Part shown: positions 16,277 through 24,552 of the stretch, one piece after another
Numbering within the stretch: position 1 is the first letter of the stretch
Layout of the letters: the number at the start of each line of letters is the position of its first letter
Source of the DNA: Vogesella indigofera
GTDB lineage: Bacteria > Pseudomonadota > Gammaproteobacteria > Burkholderiales > Chromobacteriaceae
Reading direction: 5' to 3'
Assembly: GCF_003633895.1 (NCBI RefSeq)
Contig: NZ_RBID01000020.1
Coordinates: 62,001 to 126,000 of the forward strand
Length of the DNA stretch: 64,000 bases
Notes under the pieces: model-generated
Database searches by the model: none
Seen by the model: only the letters and a program-made list of their open reading frames with translations
What the model was told of the DNA's origin: nothing
Position numbers and translations under genes: made by a program

Positions 16277-18265
16277 ATGAGTCTGTTGCCGCACCAGGTT
16301 GAGCTGTTGTCCCCCGCCAAGAACATCGACATCGGCCGCGAGGCGATTTTGCACGGTGCGGATGCGGTCTATATCGGCGGGCCGAGCTTTGGCGCGCGGC
16401 ACAACGCCTGTAACAGCGTGGCCGAGATCGCCGAGCTGGTGCAGTTTGCCCACCGCTACCACGCGCGCATCTTCACCACGCTCAATACCATCCTGCACGA
16501 CGCCGAGCTGGACGCCGCGCGCACGCTGATCTGGCAACTGTACGACGCGGGTGTCGACGCGCTGATCGTGCAGGATATGGGCATCCTGCAGCTGGACCTG
16601 CCGCCGATCCAGCTGCACGCCTCCACCCAGTGCGAAATCCGCGATGCGGCCAAGGCGCGTTTCCTGTCCGATGCCGGCTTCTCGCAGGTGGTGCTGGCGC
16701 GCGAGCTGACCATCCCGCAGATCGCCAAGATCTCGCAGACCGTGGCTGAGGGGCATGACCCGGCCGCCATCGAATACTTCATCCACGGTGCGCTGTGCGT
16801 CGCCTTCTCCGGCCAGTGCTACATCAGCCACGCCGACAACGGCCGCAGCGCCAACCGTGGCGACTGCTCGCAAGCCTGTCGCCTGCCGTACACCCTCACC
16901 GACGAAAAAGGCGGTGTGGTCGCCTTCGACAAGCACCTGCTGTCGATGAAGGACAACAACCAGAGCCGCAACCTCGAGGCGCTGCTCGACGCCGGCGTGC
17001 GTTCGCTCAAGATCGAAGGCCGCTACAAGGACGTCAGCTACGTCAAGAACATCACCGCCCACTACCGCCTGCTGCTCGACGAAATCATCGAGCGCCGGCC
17101 GGAACTGGCGCCCGCCTCCAGCGGCAGCAGCGAAATCTACTTCGCGCCCGATCCGGACAAGACCTTCCACCGCGGGGCAACGGATTATTTCGCCACCGGC
17201 CGCAAGATCGACATCGGCGCCTTCGATTCGCCGAAATTCGTCGGCGTCGAGCTGGGCAGCGTGCACCAGGTCGGCGATAACTGGCTGGAGATCGCCACCG
17301 CTGACAGCATGGCCAACGGCGATGGCATCAACTACATGAAGAAGCGCGACGTTGTCGGCATGCAGCTCAACACCGTGAAGCAGATCGGCCACGTGCCGGG
17401 CGGCGAGCTGCTGTGGCGCTGCGTGCCCAACGACCCGGCGGTGCTGGCCGGCCTCAAGCCCGGCACCCGCATCAGCCGCAACCGCGACCACGCGTGGGAG
17501 CTGTCGCTGCTGAAAAAATCGGCAGAACGCCGCATCGGCGTGTGGCTGAACCTGGACCAGACCGCCGACGGCCTGGCACTGACCATCACCGACGAAGACG
17601 GCTGCAGCGCCACCGCCCACGCGACACTGGCGCTGGAACCGGCCAAGGACGCCGCCCGCGCCGAAGCCGGCCTGCGCGACGCCGTCGCCAAGCTCGGCAA
17701 CACGATGTTCGTGGCCAACGACGTGGCGCTGAACCTGGCGCAGCCGTGGTTCGTGCCGTCATCGGTGATCAACGCGCTGCGCCGCGACGCGGTGGAAAAA
17801 CTGGAAGCCGCCAGGTTGGCCGCCTGGCCACGCCAGCCGCGCAAGGCGCCGGTACAGCCGCCGGTACCGTATCCGGAAAAAAACCTCAGCTACCTCGCCA
17901 ACGTCTACAACGCCAAGGCCTGGGATTTCTACAAGAAACACGGCGTGGAAGTGATCGAGCCGGCCTACGAGGCGCACCAGGAAGAAGGCGAAGTCAGTCT
18001 GATGATCACCAAGCACTGCCTGCGCTTCTCCTACAACCTGTGTCCGAAGCAGGCCAAGGGTGTCAAGGGCGTGATGGGCCAGGTGCGCGCCGACCCGATG
18101 GTGCTGAAATCCGGCGACGAGACCTACACGCTGAAATTCGAATGCCGCCCGTGCGAGATGCACGTGATGGGCAAGATGAAGAAGCACATCCTGAAATCGC
18201 CGCCACCGAGCGAGATTCCGGCGACGGCACCGATCACCTTCTTCAAGCAGCGACCTGCGTCGTGA
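16277..18265 (+). CDS. rlhA: U32-family 23S rRNA C2501 hydroxylase RlhA (YdcP-like)
   Basis: Peptidase-U32-family protein; in E. coli RlhA makes 5-hydroxycytidine at C2501 of 23S rRNA using prephenate-derived chemistry. 662 residues against ~650 for E. coli YdcP, longer than TrhP (YegQ). It has LLSPAKNIDIGREAILHGAD, IGGPSFGARHNA and the U32 signature EYFIHGALCVAFSGQCYISH with following cysteines (GDCSQACRLPY) near residues 175-205. SLKIEGRYKDVSYVKN follows, and the C-terminal region has KHCLRFSYNLCPKQ and FECRPCEMHVMG, cysteines likely to bind a cluster. The ATG has AGGAAG upstream. A terminator follows. Confidence 0.9.
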   Translation: MSLLPHQVELLSPAKNIDIGREAILHGADAVYIGGPSFGARHNACNSVAEIAELVQFAHRYHARIFTTLNTILHDAELDAARTLIWQLYDAGVDALIVQDMGILQLDLPPIQLHASTQCEIRDAAKARFLSDAGFSQVVLARELTIPQIAKISQTVAEGHDPAAIEYFIHGALCVAFSGQCYISHADNGRSANRGDCSQACRLPYTLTDEKGGVVAFDKHLLSMKDNNQSRNLEALLDAGVRSLKIEGRYKDVSYVKNITAHYRLLLDEIIERRPELAPASSGSSEIYFAPDPDKTFHRGATDYFATGRKIDIGAFDSPKFVGVELGSVHQVGDNWLEIATADSMANGDGINYMKKRDVVGMQLNTVKQIGHVPGGELLWRCVPNDPAVLAGLKPGTRISRNRDHAWELSLLKKSAERRIGVWLNLDQTADGLALTITDEDGCSATAHATLALEPAKDAARAEAGLRDAVAKLGNTMFVANDVALNLAQPWFVPSSVINALRRDAVEKLEAARLAAWPRQPRKAPVQPPVPYPEKNLSYLANVYNAKAWDFYKKHGVEVIEPAYEAHQEEGEVSLMITKHCLRFSYNLCPKQAKGVKGVMGQVRADPMVLKSGDETYTLKFECRPCEMHVMGKMKKHILKSPPPSEIPATAPITFFKQRPAS

Positions 18266-18278
18266 GCTAGTGGGGGAT

Positions 18279-18296
18279 GCGGCCAAGGTTGGCCGC
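18279..18296. repeat. Palindromic GCGGCCAA pair after rlhA
   Basis: GCGGCCAAGGTTGGCCGC, an 18-bp near-perfect palindrome, 14 bp after the rlhA stop and upstream of the true terminator. Confidence 0.8.
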
Positions 18297-18316
18297 AGGT
18301 TTGGATGACATAGAGC

Positions 18317-18344
18317 AAGGGCAAGCCGGATGGCTTGCCCTTTT
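18317..18344 (+). terminator. Terminator of rlhA
   Basis: AAGGGCAAGCC / GGCTTGCCCTT, loop GGAT, with TTTT at the 3' end. Confidence 0.85.
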
Positions 18345-18480
18345 GTCATTGTCTTGCCGTATGATGATCGGGTTTGTAGGTTGGCGCAGCACATAGCCAA
18401 GATCAACACTTGATGAGCATGGCGCGGTAAACATTGAGTTTCGCAGGCTCAGTCCAGTCTACCCTGCTTATGGAGAAGTA

Positions 18481-19041
18481 ATGAGAGCAATTAATAAGAT
18501 ATTATTTTTGATAATTACTTTTTCAATTATGGCATGTAGTAAAAACCATGTTGAACCAGTTGTTCTTAAGCTGAATGGTGACTCCTCTTTATTTATTGAA
18601 GTGAAAAATTGTAATTTCCCTTTTCAAGGGGAGTCAATGATATCTTTTTATGCCGAGCTTGATCGATCTACCCGTAATTTTGTGTGTGGTGATGGCAGCA
18701 ATAAGGATGATGTTTTTAGAATACAAATTGGAAATTTTAGATTTGAATATAGTCTTGGCTATTACATGAAGATTGAAGAAACAGAATATTATTCTTTGTA
18801 CAAAGAACGAAATAATGAAACATCTATTGGATGGGCTATTTTTTCGAAAAAACATGGTTTTCTGGTGAGAAAATCAAATATTAAGAATAAAATTGTTGAA
18901 GTAACTTCAGATATGGGTGGCCGGTTTTACATGGAGGCACTGATTGATGTGAATTCATTTGAACCAGATAACGTTATATATCAGGCTAATCGAGTAGTTG
19001 AGCTTCTAAATGCTAACGTAAGAAACGGTAAGCCGGACTGA
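18481..19041 (+). CDS. AT-rich putative lipoprotein, unknown function (186 aa)
   Basis: No family recognised. Residues 1-19 are a lipoprotein signal (hydrophobic ILFLIITFSIMAC, cysteine at 19). The mature part has many charged and aromatic residues, with two to three cysteines (KNCNFPFQGE, FVCGDG). Base composition is far more AT-rich than the rest of the window and codon choice (AAT, ATT, AAA, TTT) is unlike the neighbours, a strong sign of transfer. A good ribosome site GGAGAAG lies just before the ATG. It is followed directly by an inverted GCGGCCAA terminator and repeat C copy 1, the same arrangement as the gene at 19573. A C-x-F-x(1-2)-G-x-x-x-I-x-F pattern is loosely shared with that gene. 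Confidence 0.75.
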   Translation: MRAINKILFLIITFSIMACSKNHVEPVVLKLNGDSSLFIEVKNCNFPFQGESMISFYAELDRSTRNFVCGDGSNKDDVFRIQIGNFRFEYSLGYYMKIEETEYYSLYKERNNETSIGWAIFSKKHGFLVRKSNIKNKIVEVTSDMGGRFYMEALIDVNSFEPDNVIYQANRVVELLNANVRNGKPD

Positions 19042-19077
19042 GCTTGTGAAGCCCAATTTTTTATCGCAATGAATTGG

Positions 19078-19123
19078 AAAGGTTGGCCGCAAGCCGTCAT
19101 GGGCTTTGCGGCCAACCTTTTTT
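19078..19123 (+). terminator. Inverted GCGGCCAA pair acting as terminator
   Basis: AAAGGTTGGCCGCAAGCC pairs with GGCTTTGCGGCCAACCTTT (one bulged T) and runs into six Ts, 37 bp after the 186-aa lipoprotein gene. Confidence 0.85.
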
Positions 19124-19385
19124 GAAATATGGCATCCGCTGCGCGGATATTTTTTTATCTGCCGCTTTCCGCACGGCGGCGGGATACTTTCTTTTGCTTC
19201 GCCAAAAGAAAGTATCCAAAGAAAAGGCGACCCGAAGGCGCAAGCATTCCCGTGAAAACCGCCGCCATCCCGGCGCCGCCCATCCGCTGCGCTCAAAAGA
19301 GGGCGGCTTGTTTCCGGGCTGGCGGCCGTTTCCACGGCTTGCGCCAACGGTGATGGGAGCGTCGGTTCGGTTTTGGCTGGTGATA
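19124..19385 (+). repeat. Dispersed repeat family C, copy 1
   Basis: About 260 bp nearly identical (mid-90s % by eye) to 20120-20385. A central hairpin at 19182-19217 has 15-bp perfect arms (GGATACTTTCTTTTG / CAAAAGAAAGTATCC, loop CTTCGC). Together with the preceding motif hairpin the repeated unit is ~305 bp. It is GC-rich, unlike the gene it follows. Confidence 0.85.
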
Positions 19386-19572
19386 TTGGAGTGAGAACCG
19401 TAGGGTGCAACACCCCGGCTTTATCGAGGCGTTGCACCGTTTTTCGGGCGGGTGAAACGTGTAGCCAGAATAAGCTGCAGGCGCATCCGGGTAGGTGCGG
19501 GGTAAATCTCAAGGCGGGTTACTAGCGATTGGTTGGTCACTCCCACGGTAATAATATATTTTTGAGGTTGGA

Positions 19573-20022
19573 ATGAGAAATTATTTTGATGTGGTGGTTA
19601 TTTGGATGGTAATGATTTTGGTGTTTGCTTTTTTTTGTACAGCATGCGCCTCTGATTATGAAACAATAAAGATACCTAAAAATAAATATGGTGTTTTTTA
19701 TATTAATCATTGCCCTACAAGATTTTTTTCAGGCGCACCACTAATCGAGTTTAAATTTTATTCATCGGCAGGTGATCTTGAGAAAATTATGAATGAATTA
19801 GGCAGAGACTCTGCAAAAGGAAGAGTGGTTTTTGAAAGTTTTGAAACTAATCAACGTCAAGTATATGGCAAGAGCTCTATGTATGGTGGGTATGTCGCTA
19901 AGGATAGTGTACGTGTTAGTATGGACTTCATAAAATCAGCTAGTTGTCAAAAATATAAAGTGATAGTTGAAGAGGCATTTAATGAAGATGTGGATATATA
20001 TGTTGGTAATCGCTATCTTTAG
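19573..20022 (+). CDS. AT-rich putative lipoprotein, unknown function (149 aa)
   Basis: No family recognised. Signal segment VVVIWMVMILVFAFFCTAC suggests a lipoprotein with the lipidated cysteine near residue 25; a plain N-terminal membrane anchor is the alternative. The mature part is mixed alpha/beta with a C-x(3)-FFSGAPLIEFKF stretch loosely like the 186-aa neighbour. Strongly AT-rich with foreign codon use. GAGG precedes the ATG. It is followed, as its neighbour is, by an inverted GCGGCCAA terminator and a repeat C copy, so the two look like two units of one cassette type. An immunity or surface role is possible but nothing in the sequence proves it. Confidence 0.72.
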   Translation: MRNYFDVVVIWMVMILVFAFFCTACASDYETIKIPKNKYGVFYINHCPTRFFSGAPLIEFKFYSSAGDLEKIMNELGRDSAKGRVVFESFETNQRQVYGKSSMYGGYVAKDSVRVSMDFIKSASCQKYKVIVEEAFNEDVDIYVGNRYL

Positions 20023-20077
20023 CACTGTAATTTGTGCTTCGTTTGCAAATCCCAATGTTGATCACGAATGAATGACC

Positions 20078-20121
20078 AAGGTTGGTCGCAAGCGATAACA
20101 GCTTTGCGGCCAACCTTTTTT
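20078..20121 (+). terminator. Inverted GCGGCCAA pair acting as terminator
   Basis: AAGGTTGGTCGCAAGC pairs with GCTTTGCGGCCAACCTT and ends in six Ts. One arm has a C-to-T change in the motif (GGTCGC). It ends the 149-aa gene. Confidence 0.8.
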
Positions 20122-20385
20122 GAAATATGGCATCCGCTGCGCGGATATTTTTTATCTGCCGCTTTCCGCGCGGCGGCGGGATACTTTCTTTTGCTTCGCC
20201 AAAAGAAAGTATCCAAAGAAAAGGCGACCCGACGGCGCAAGCATTCCCGTGAAAACTGCCGCCATCCCGGCGCCGCCCATCCGCTGCGCTCAAAAGAGGG
20301 CGGCTTGTTTCCGGGATGGCGCCATTTTTCACGGCTTGCGCCAACGGGGATGGGCGAGTTGGTGCGGTGTTGGCTTGTGGGTATA
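20122..20385 (+). repeat. Dispersed repeat family C, copy 2
   Basis: Near-identical to copy 1 at 19124-19385, including the 15-bp-arm hairpin around GGATACTTTCTTTTG and the block CATCCGCTGCGCTCAAAAG. The copies diverge after about position 20370. Confidence 0.85.
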
Positions 20386-20455
20386 AGTTATCCACAGGTG
20401 GTATCGCGGTCGCTTGCACTGACCCTGCGAAGCCCATCTCTACCGCGATCAAATC

Positions 20456-20502
20456 AAAAAGGTTGGCCGCAAGCCGTCATGGCTTTGCGGCCAACCTTTT
20501 TT
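20456..20502 (-). terminator. Inverted GCGGCCAA pair abutting yitT-like stop
   Basis: The arms match the 19078 hairpin almost exactly. On the minus strand it begins right at the stop of the YitT-family gene and ends in a T5 run, so it is best read as that gene's terminator; on the plus strand it also ends in Ts. Confidence 0.8.
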
Positions 20503-21139
20503 ACGATGCCGCGATGTAGCGATCCGGCCGGTGGTAGAAGCCGATCACCAGGCTCATCGCGGCGGCGCCGATCAGTGAGCCGATCAGCTGCGGCAGGCTG
20601 CACAGCAGCAGCGACGCGAGCAGGATCGCAAGGTCGATGCCGAATTGCAGCTTGCCGGCGCGCAGGCCGTAACGCTGCTGTACGTACAGCGCCAGGATGT
20701 TGATGCCGCCGACGCTGGCCTTGTGGCGGAACAGCGCGATCAGGCCCATGCCGAGCAGCAGTCCGCCGAGCAGGCCGGTGGAGTACGGGTTCAGCGTGCC
20801 GGCAAACGGGAACAGCTCGCGGCATTGGGTGGACAGCAGGGACACCAGTGCGACGCAGACAAAGGTGCGCACGGTGAAGGCGGCGCCCATGTGGCGCAGC
20901 GCCAGCCAGTAGAACGGCAGGTTGATCAGGAAAAACAGCCAGCCGAAGGGCGCCAGGCCCTGGTAGTGCAGCAGGAAGGCGATGCCGGCGGTGCCGCCGG
21001 TGAGCAGGCCGGCCTGCACGAACATGGCCATGCCGAAGCCGATGAAGGAAGTGCCGATCAGGATGGCGAGCAGGTCTTCTGCCCGGCTGTGTGCCAGCGG
21101 ATTGTGTCCGCTTGTCAGGCGCGTGGTGTCGGTAGTCAT
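20501..21139 (-). CDS. YitT-family membrane protein
   Basis: 212 residues with about five to six transmembrane segments (LLAILIGTSFIGFGMAMFVQ; GLAPFGWLFFLINLPFYWLA; RTFVCVALVSLLSTQ; LLGGLLLGMGLIALFRH; IDLAILLASLLLCSL). GLLTGGTAGIAFLLHY and KASVGGINILALYVQQRYG are the two internal-repeat glycine motifs of the YitT_membrane (DUF161) family. Unlike Bacillus YitT it lacks the C-terminal DUF2179 domain. Probably a transporter; the substrate is unknown. Its stop codon touches a motif hairpin. Confidence 0.85.
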   Translation of the reverse strand: MTTDTTRLTSGHNPLAHSRAEDLLAILIGTSFIGFGMAMFVQAGLLTGGTAGIAFLLHYQGLAPFGWLFFLINLPFYWLALRHMGAAFTVRTFVCVALVSLLSTQCRELFPFAGTLNPYSTGLLGGLLLGMGLIALFRHKASVGGINILALYVQQRYGLRAGKLQFGIDLAILLASLLLCSLPQLIGSLIGAAAMSLVIGFYHRPDRYIAAS

Positions 21140-21461
21140 GTGGATACCGTTGGGGGCGATTTGTCAGAAACGGCGCGCCGGGTAAGGGCGCCGCACCGGT
21201 AGCCGGCGCAGCAAGAAGCCTGCCAGCGCCGCGGGGTCGATGCGTGGCGCTGGCGGGCTTGCGGTGCCTTGTGGCGGGGCAAACGGCCAGTGCCGGCCGG
21301 TCTGCCGCGCCAGAGTGGTGCATGGCCGCGCTGTTTGCTGCTGCGGCCAACCCTGGCCACCGGCGTGGCTGTGTTGCCGTCGCTGGCGAGGCCGGCGCGG
21401 AATGTCGCCGCATTTCGTGCTACAACGGCAGCATCTGCCCCTTTCTGTTGCCGTGCCGCCC
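21140..21461. other. Intergenic region, no gene recognised
   Basis: 322 bp upstream of the YitT-family gene. Open frames in several directions have no ribosome site and no recognisable protein. Nothing else seen. Confidence 0.5.
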
Positions 21462-21641
21462 ATGGATTTCCTGCGCCGCTTTTTCCTGCGTCACTACCGC
21501 GATCCCTACACCCGCTTTTCGTTGCTGATGTGTGGGCTGATGCTGGCCTTGCTGCTGCTGGTGTGGCTGTTCGATCTCGATACCCCGGCGCGCGAGCCGG
21601 TGCCGTTGCCGCCGCCGGCGACCATCGGCGTGCCGGTGTAG
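21462..21641 (+). CDS. Possible small single-pass membrane protein (59 aa)
   Basis: Starts MDFLRRFFLRHYRDPYTRFS, then one transmembrane helix (LLMCGLMLALLLLVWLF) and a short proline-rich tail. The arrangement of a basic amphipathic N-terminus, one helix and an outside tail is plausible for a real small protein. There is no clear ribosome site at this ATG, and the frame is open further upstream to 21240, so the start is uncertain. No family recognised. Confidence 0.45.
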   Translation: MDFLRRFFLRHYRDPYTRFSLLMCGLMLALLLLVWLFDLDTPAREPVPLPPPATIGVPV

Positions 21642-21717
21642 TCGCGGTGCTCTTGCGCGGCTTGCCAGCCACGGTTGATGGCAGGATCATCGGTGGCTTA
21701 CTGCGGGGGATGAGGCG

Positions 21718-22179
21718 ATGAACGGGCTGTTACTGGCGCTGGCGTTTGTGATGGGGGTGGTGGTGCCGCTGCAGGCGGCGATCAATCACCAGCTGAAGCT
21801 GCTGATCGGCGGCAGCCCGGTGCTGGCGGCGCTGGTGTCGTTTGCGGTGGGGCTGGTGACGCTGACCATCGCCGCGCTGCTGAGCGGGCAAAAGTGGGTT
21901 GGTCTCGCCGCCTTGCCGCGCGCGGAGTGGTGGATGCTGAGCGGTGGCGCGCTGGGGGCGCTGTTCGTGTTCGGCACCACGCTGCTGGCGCCGAGGCTGG
22001 GGGTGGCGGTGATGCTGTCGCTGATCATCGCCGGCCAGGTGTGCGCGTCGCTGTTGTTCGACCGTTACGGCTGGCTGGGCATGCCGCTGAAGGAGATCAA
22101 CAGCTGGCGTCTGCTGGGCGCGCTGCTGGTGGTGGCCGGGGTGTTGCTGGTCAATCTCGGCGACCGCATCGGCCGGTAG
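21718..22179 (+). CDS. DMT-superfamily inner membrane protein (YdcZ/DUF606)
   Basis: 153 residues with five hydrophobic helices (LLLALAFVMGVVVPLQAAIN; AALVSFAVGLVTLTIAALLS; MLSGGALGALFVFGTTLLAP; VAVMLSLIIAGQVCASLLFD; LLGALLVVAGVLLVNLG). VPLQAAINHQLK and IAGQVCASLLFDRYGWLG are typical of the YdcZ (EamA-like half-length) family. It likely works as a dimer in small-molecule export; the substrate is unknown. The ATG 21718 follows GGGGGATGAGGCG. Confidence 0.85.
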   Translation: MNGLLLALAFVMGVVVPLQAAINHQLKLLIGGSPVLAALVSFAVGLVTLTIAALLSGQKWVGLAALPRAEWWMLSGGALGALFVFGTTLLAPRLGVAVMLSLIIAGQVCASLLFDRYGWLGMPLKEINSWRLLGALLVVAGVLLVNLGDRIGR

Positions 22180-22319
22180 CGGCCGGCGCGGCGTTTCACG
22201 TGGAACGGCCCGGCCGCCGCCGACAAACAGCACAATGGCAACAGCGGATTGCGTTACAATCCGCTGTTTTTCATTGCGGCGGCAGAAATGCTGCCGAATC
22301 AGGGTTTTAAGGAATCAGT

Positions 22320-22718
22320 GTGGCCGATATCGAGCGCCTCGATACGTGGGTAAAGTACAAGAATGGCCTGTGCAGCGACTGCATGGGCAGCTGTTGCAGC
22401 ATGCCGGTGGAAGTGAAGCTGCCGGATCTGGTGCGCATCGGCGTGGTGGACGAGTTCGAGCTGGGCGAGCCTATCAAGAACATCGCCAAACGTCTGGAAA
22501 AGCAGCGCATCATCCAGCATTTCAACTTCAAGAGCGGTCTGTTCACGCTGACGCAGCGCGCCAACGGCGATTGCCAGTACCTGGATCAGAAGACCCGGCT
22601 GTGCAGCATCTACGCGCTGCGGCCGAATACCTGCCGCAATCACCCGCAGGTCGGTCCGCGACCGGGGTTTTGCGCCTATACCCGTAATCCGCAGCATGGC
22701 CGCAAGGTGAGTACATGA
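22320..22718 (+). CDS. YkgJ-family cysteine cluster protein
   Basis: 132 residues with the zinc- or iron-type cysteine signature GLCSDCMGSCCSMPVEVK near residues 17-34 and later cysteines in CQYLDQKTRLCSIYALRPNT and GFCAYTRNP. This matches the YkgJ/CxxCxxCC family of unknown biochemical role. It starts with GTG at 22320, placed by AAGGAATC upstream; no ATG is available. The stop overlaps the start of the VF530 gene (ATGA), so the two are co-translated. Confidence 0.88.
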   Translation: MADIERLDTWVKYKNGLCSDCMGSCCSMPVEVKLPDLVRIGVVDEFELGEPIKNIAKRLEKQRIIQHFNFKSGLFTLTQRANGDCQYLDQKTRLCSIYALRPNTCRNHPQVGPRPGFCAYTRNPQHGRKVST

Positions 22719-23047
22719 GCGACAAACAGAGCAACAACCCGCTGCACGGCGTGACGCTGGAAGCGATGCTGACCGAGCTGCACGGCCACTACGGCTGGGA
22801 TGGCCTCGCCAGCCGCATTGCGGTGCGCTGCTTCAGCCACGAGCCGAGCATCAAGTCCAGCCTCGCCTTCCTGCGCCGCACGCCGTGGGCGCGCGACAAG
22901 GTCGAGGCGCTGTACCTGCAGCTGAAGAAGCCGAAGCGCAGCCTGGCGCCGAAGGCGGCCACCGCGCGCGCGCCGGCCGGCCACGGCGCGGCCAAGGCGC
23001 CGACCATCCTGTTTGCCCGCAAGACCCCGCCGACCGACGACGCCTGA
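22715..23047 (+). CDS. VF530 (DUF2132) family protein
   Basis: 110 residues. The conserved domain is residues ~5-72: NNPLHGVTLEAMLTELHGHY, GWDGLASRIAVRCFSHEPSI and FLRRTPWARDKVEALYLQ. This is the VF530 fold, a small helical protein suggested to bind DNA. The C-terminus is a basic, alanine- and proline-rich tail (PKRSLAPKAATARAPAGHGA), longer than in many relatives. It overlaps the YkgJ-like gene by 4 bp. Confidence 0.88.
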   Translation: MSDKQSNNPLHGVTLEAMLTELHGHYGWDGLASRIAVRCFSHEPSIKSSLAFLRRTPWARDKVEALYLQLKKPKRSLAPKAATARAPAGHGAAKAPTILFARKTPPTDDA

Positions 23048-23114
23048 GCCGGCTGCCACCCGAACCCTCCGGCCGCGACACGTCGTCGCGGCTTTTTGAC
23101 GCAAGGAGCCGCCG

Positions 23115-23459
23115 ATGACCGCGCCCGCCGTATTGCTCGATGCCCGTGGCCTGATCGCCGCGCAACGCCAGTTTGCCGCCGAGCGCGACTGGCAGCGTTT
23201 CCATACCCCGCGCAATCTGATGCTGGCACTGACCGGCGAGGTCGGCGAGCTGGCGGAGCTGTTCCAGTGGCGCACGGACGCCGAGGCGGCGGCGATGGCG
23301 AGCGAGCCGCAGGCCTTCGAACGGCTGCAGGAGGAAATCGCCGACGTGATGATGTACCTGGTGCGGCTGGCCGATGTCTGCGGCGTCGATCTCGACCACG
23401 CGCTGCAGGACAAGCTGCACAAGAATGCGCTGAAATATCCGGCCGGCGGGCGGGAATAA
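23115..23459 (+). CDS. MazG-like nucleotide pyrophosphohydrolase
   Basis: 114 residues of the all-alpha NTP pyrophosphatase group (RS21-C6/iMazG type), which hydrolyses (d)NTPs such as modified dCTP to monophosphates. It has DWQRFHTPRNLMLALTGEVG and ELAELFQWRT, with the E-x-x-E metal pair, and then LQEEIADVMMYLVRLADVCG with the second E-x-x-D pair; all four metal-binding acids are present. It follows the VF530 gene by 67 bp and may share its transcript. AGGAG lies 9 bp before the ATG. Confidence 0.9.
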   Translation: MTAPAVLLDARGLIAAQRQFAAERDWQRFHTPRNLMLALTGEVGELAELFQWRTDAEAAAMASEPQAFERLQEEIADVMMYLVRLADVCGVDLDHALQDKLHKNALKYPAGGRE

Positions 23460-23619
23460 ATTGCCACAGTTTTGCCGCAGTACCCGGATGTTATTTATAG
23501 AAAGCGGCGGCAATTGATAATCCAATACTTTTCTATCCGGCGCGGCAGCGGCAAGCAAACATGCCGTTGGCTTAGCCTGTGCTAAGCTGGCCGATTGTGT
23601 TTGCCGCAGATCCCGACCG

Positions 23620-24552
23620 ATGAACCAAGCCGACACGCTGTCTTTCCACGCCGCCTCGCTGCCGCCTGCCGCCCGCCTGCAGCAGCTGTACGCGGCGCTG
23701 CCCTACCCGGTGCTGCTGTTTGACGTGCACGGGCAGCTGGAGTTTGCCAATCACGCCGCGCAGTGCTGTCCCGATGCGCAGCCGGCGCTGCAACAGCTGG
23801 CCGCCGGCGCCACGCTGGCGACGGTGACGCTGCCGGGGCTGAGCGCCGACAGCTTCGCCCAGGTGCTGGCCACGGCCGCGCCGCAGAGCATGGAGCTGAG
23901 CCTGCCGCAGACCGATGGCAGGCCGGGACACTACCAGATCACGCTGACGCCGCTGTGTGATGCCAGCGGCAAGGTGGACGGCGTGCTGCAGACCCGCCAC
24001 GACGTCACCCGCCAGCGCCAGGAAGCGCAGCGGCTGCAGCTGTTGCAGGGGCACCTGCTGGAGATGGCGCACCGCGACGCGCTGACCAATCTCGCCAACC
24101 GCCGCTATCTGGAACTGAAACTGGAAAGGTTGGCCGCAGACAGCGCGTCCAGCCTGTGCGCGCTGCTGTTCATCGATCTCGACCGTTTCAAGCCGATCAA
24201 CGACGCCCACGGCCACGACACTGGCGACGCGGTGCTGTCGGCGATTGCCGCGCGGCTGAAGCAGGCGCTGCGCGGCACCGACCTGCTGGCGCGCATCGGC
24301 GGCGACGAGTTTGCCATCCTGCTGGAAGGCGTCACCGAGAGCGGCGCGCGCGCGGTGGCCGGCAAGATCATCCAGGCACTGGACGAGCCGTTTGCCGAGC
24401 TGTCGCCACCGAACCGGCTCGGCCTGTCGGTCGGCATCTGCCTGTTCAAGAGCGGTGCGACGATGCCGGCCGAGGTGCTGGCCGAGGCCGACCAGGCGAT
24501 GTACCGCGCCAAGCGCCGTGGCGGCCGCCAGTTCGAGCTGCAGCAGCTGTAA
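23620..24552 (+). CDS. Diguanylate cyclase with N-terminal PAS domain
   Basis: Makes cyclic di-GMP from two GTP. 310 residues: a PAS-like sensor (about 15-135, LPYPVLLFDVHGQLEFANHA; VTLPGLSADSF) then GGDEF (about 150-305) with HRDALTNLANRRYLEL and IDLDRFKPINDAHGHDTGD. The active site is ARIGGDEFAIL near residue 225. The inhibitory RxxD site (RGTD) sits five residues before GGDEF, so product feedback inhibition is expected. No signal or transmembrane segment: a cytosolic sensor. It is convergent with the HD-GYP gene that would break down its product, separated by a repeat B element. Confidence 0.93.
   Translation: MNQADTLSFHAASLPPAARLQQLYAALPYPVLLFDVHGQLEFANHAAQCCPDAQPALQQLAAGATLATVTLPGLSADSFAQVLATAAPQSMELSLPQTDGRPGHYQITLTPLCDASGKVDGVLQTRHDVTRQRQEAQRLQLLQGHLLEMAHRDALTNLANRRYLELKLERLAADSASSLCALLFIDLDRFKPINDAHGHDTGDAVLSAIAARLKQALRGTDLLARIGGDEFAILLEGVTESGARAVAGKIIQALDEPFAELSPPNRLGLSVGICLFKSGATMPAEVLAEADQAMYRAKRRGGRQFELQQL

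Larger units (their letters stand above)
19042..19572. other. Intergenic region made of repeat C copy 1 and a hairpin
   Basis: 531 bp. Contains the motif terminator (19078-19123), repeat C copy 1 (to ~19385), and a hairpin GGTGCAAC / GTTGCACC near 19403-19434 followed by GTTTTT. Open frames across the repeat are not credible genes. Confidence 0.75.
20023..20500. other. Intergenic region made of repeat C copy 2 and two motif terminators
   Basis: 478 bp: motif terminator 20078-20121, repeat C copy 2 to ~20385, a perfect DnaA-type 9-mer TTATCCACA at 20388-20396, and a third motif hairpin at 20456-20502. No credible gene. Confidence 0.75.

Noticed and set aside
19074-19394. Open frames across repeat C copies (also 20068-20703)
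   Set aside because: The same frame appears in both repeat copies because the DNA is repeated and contains a perfect hairpin; no ribosome site or family. Treated as non-coding repeat.
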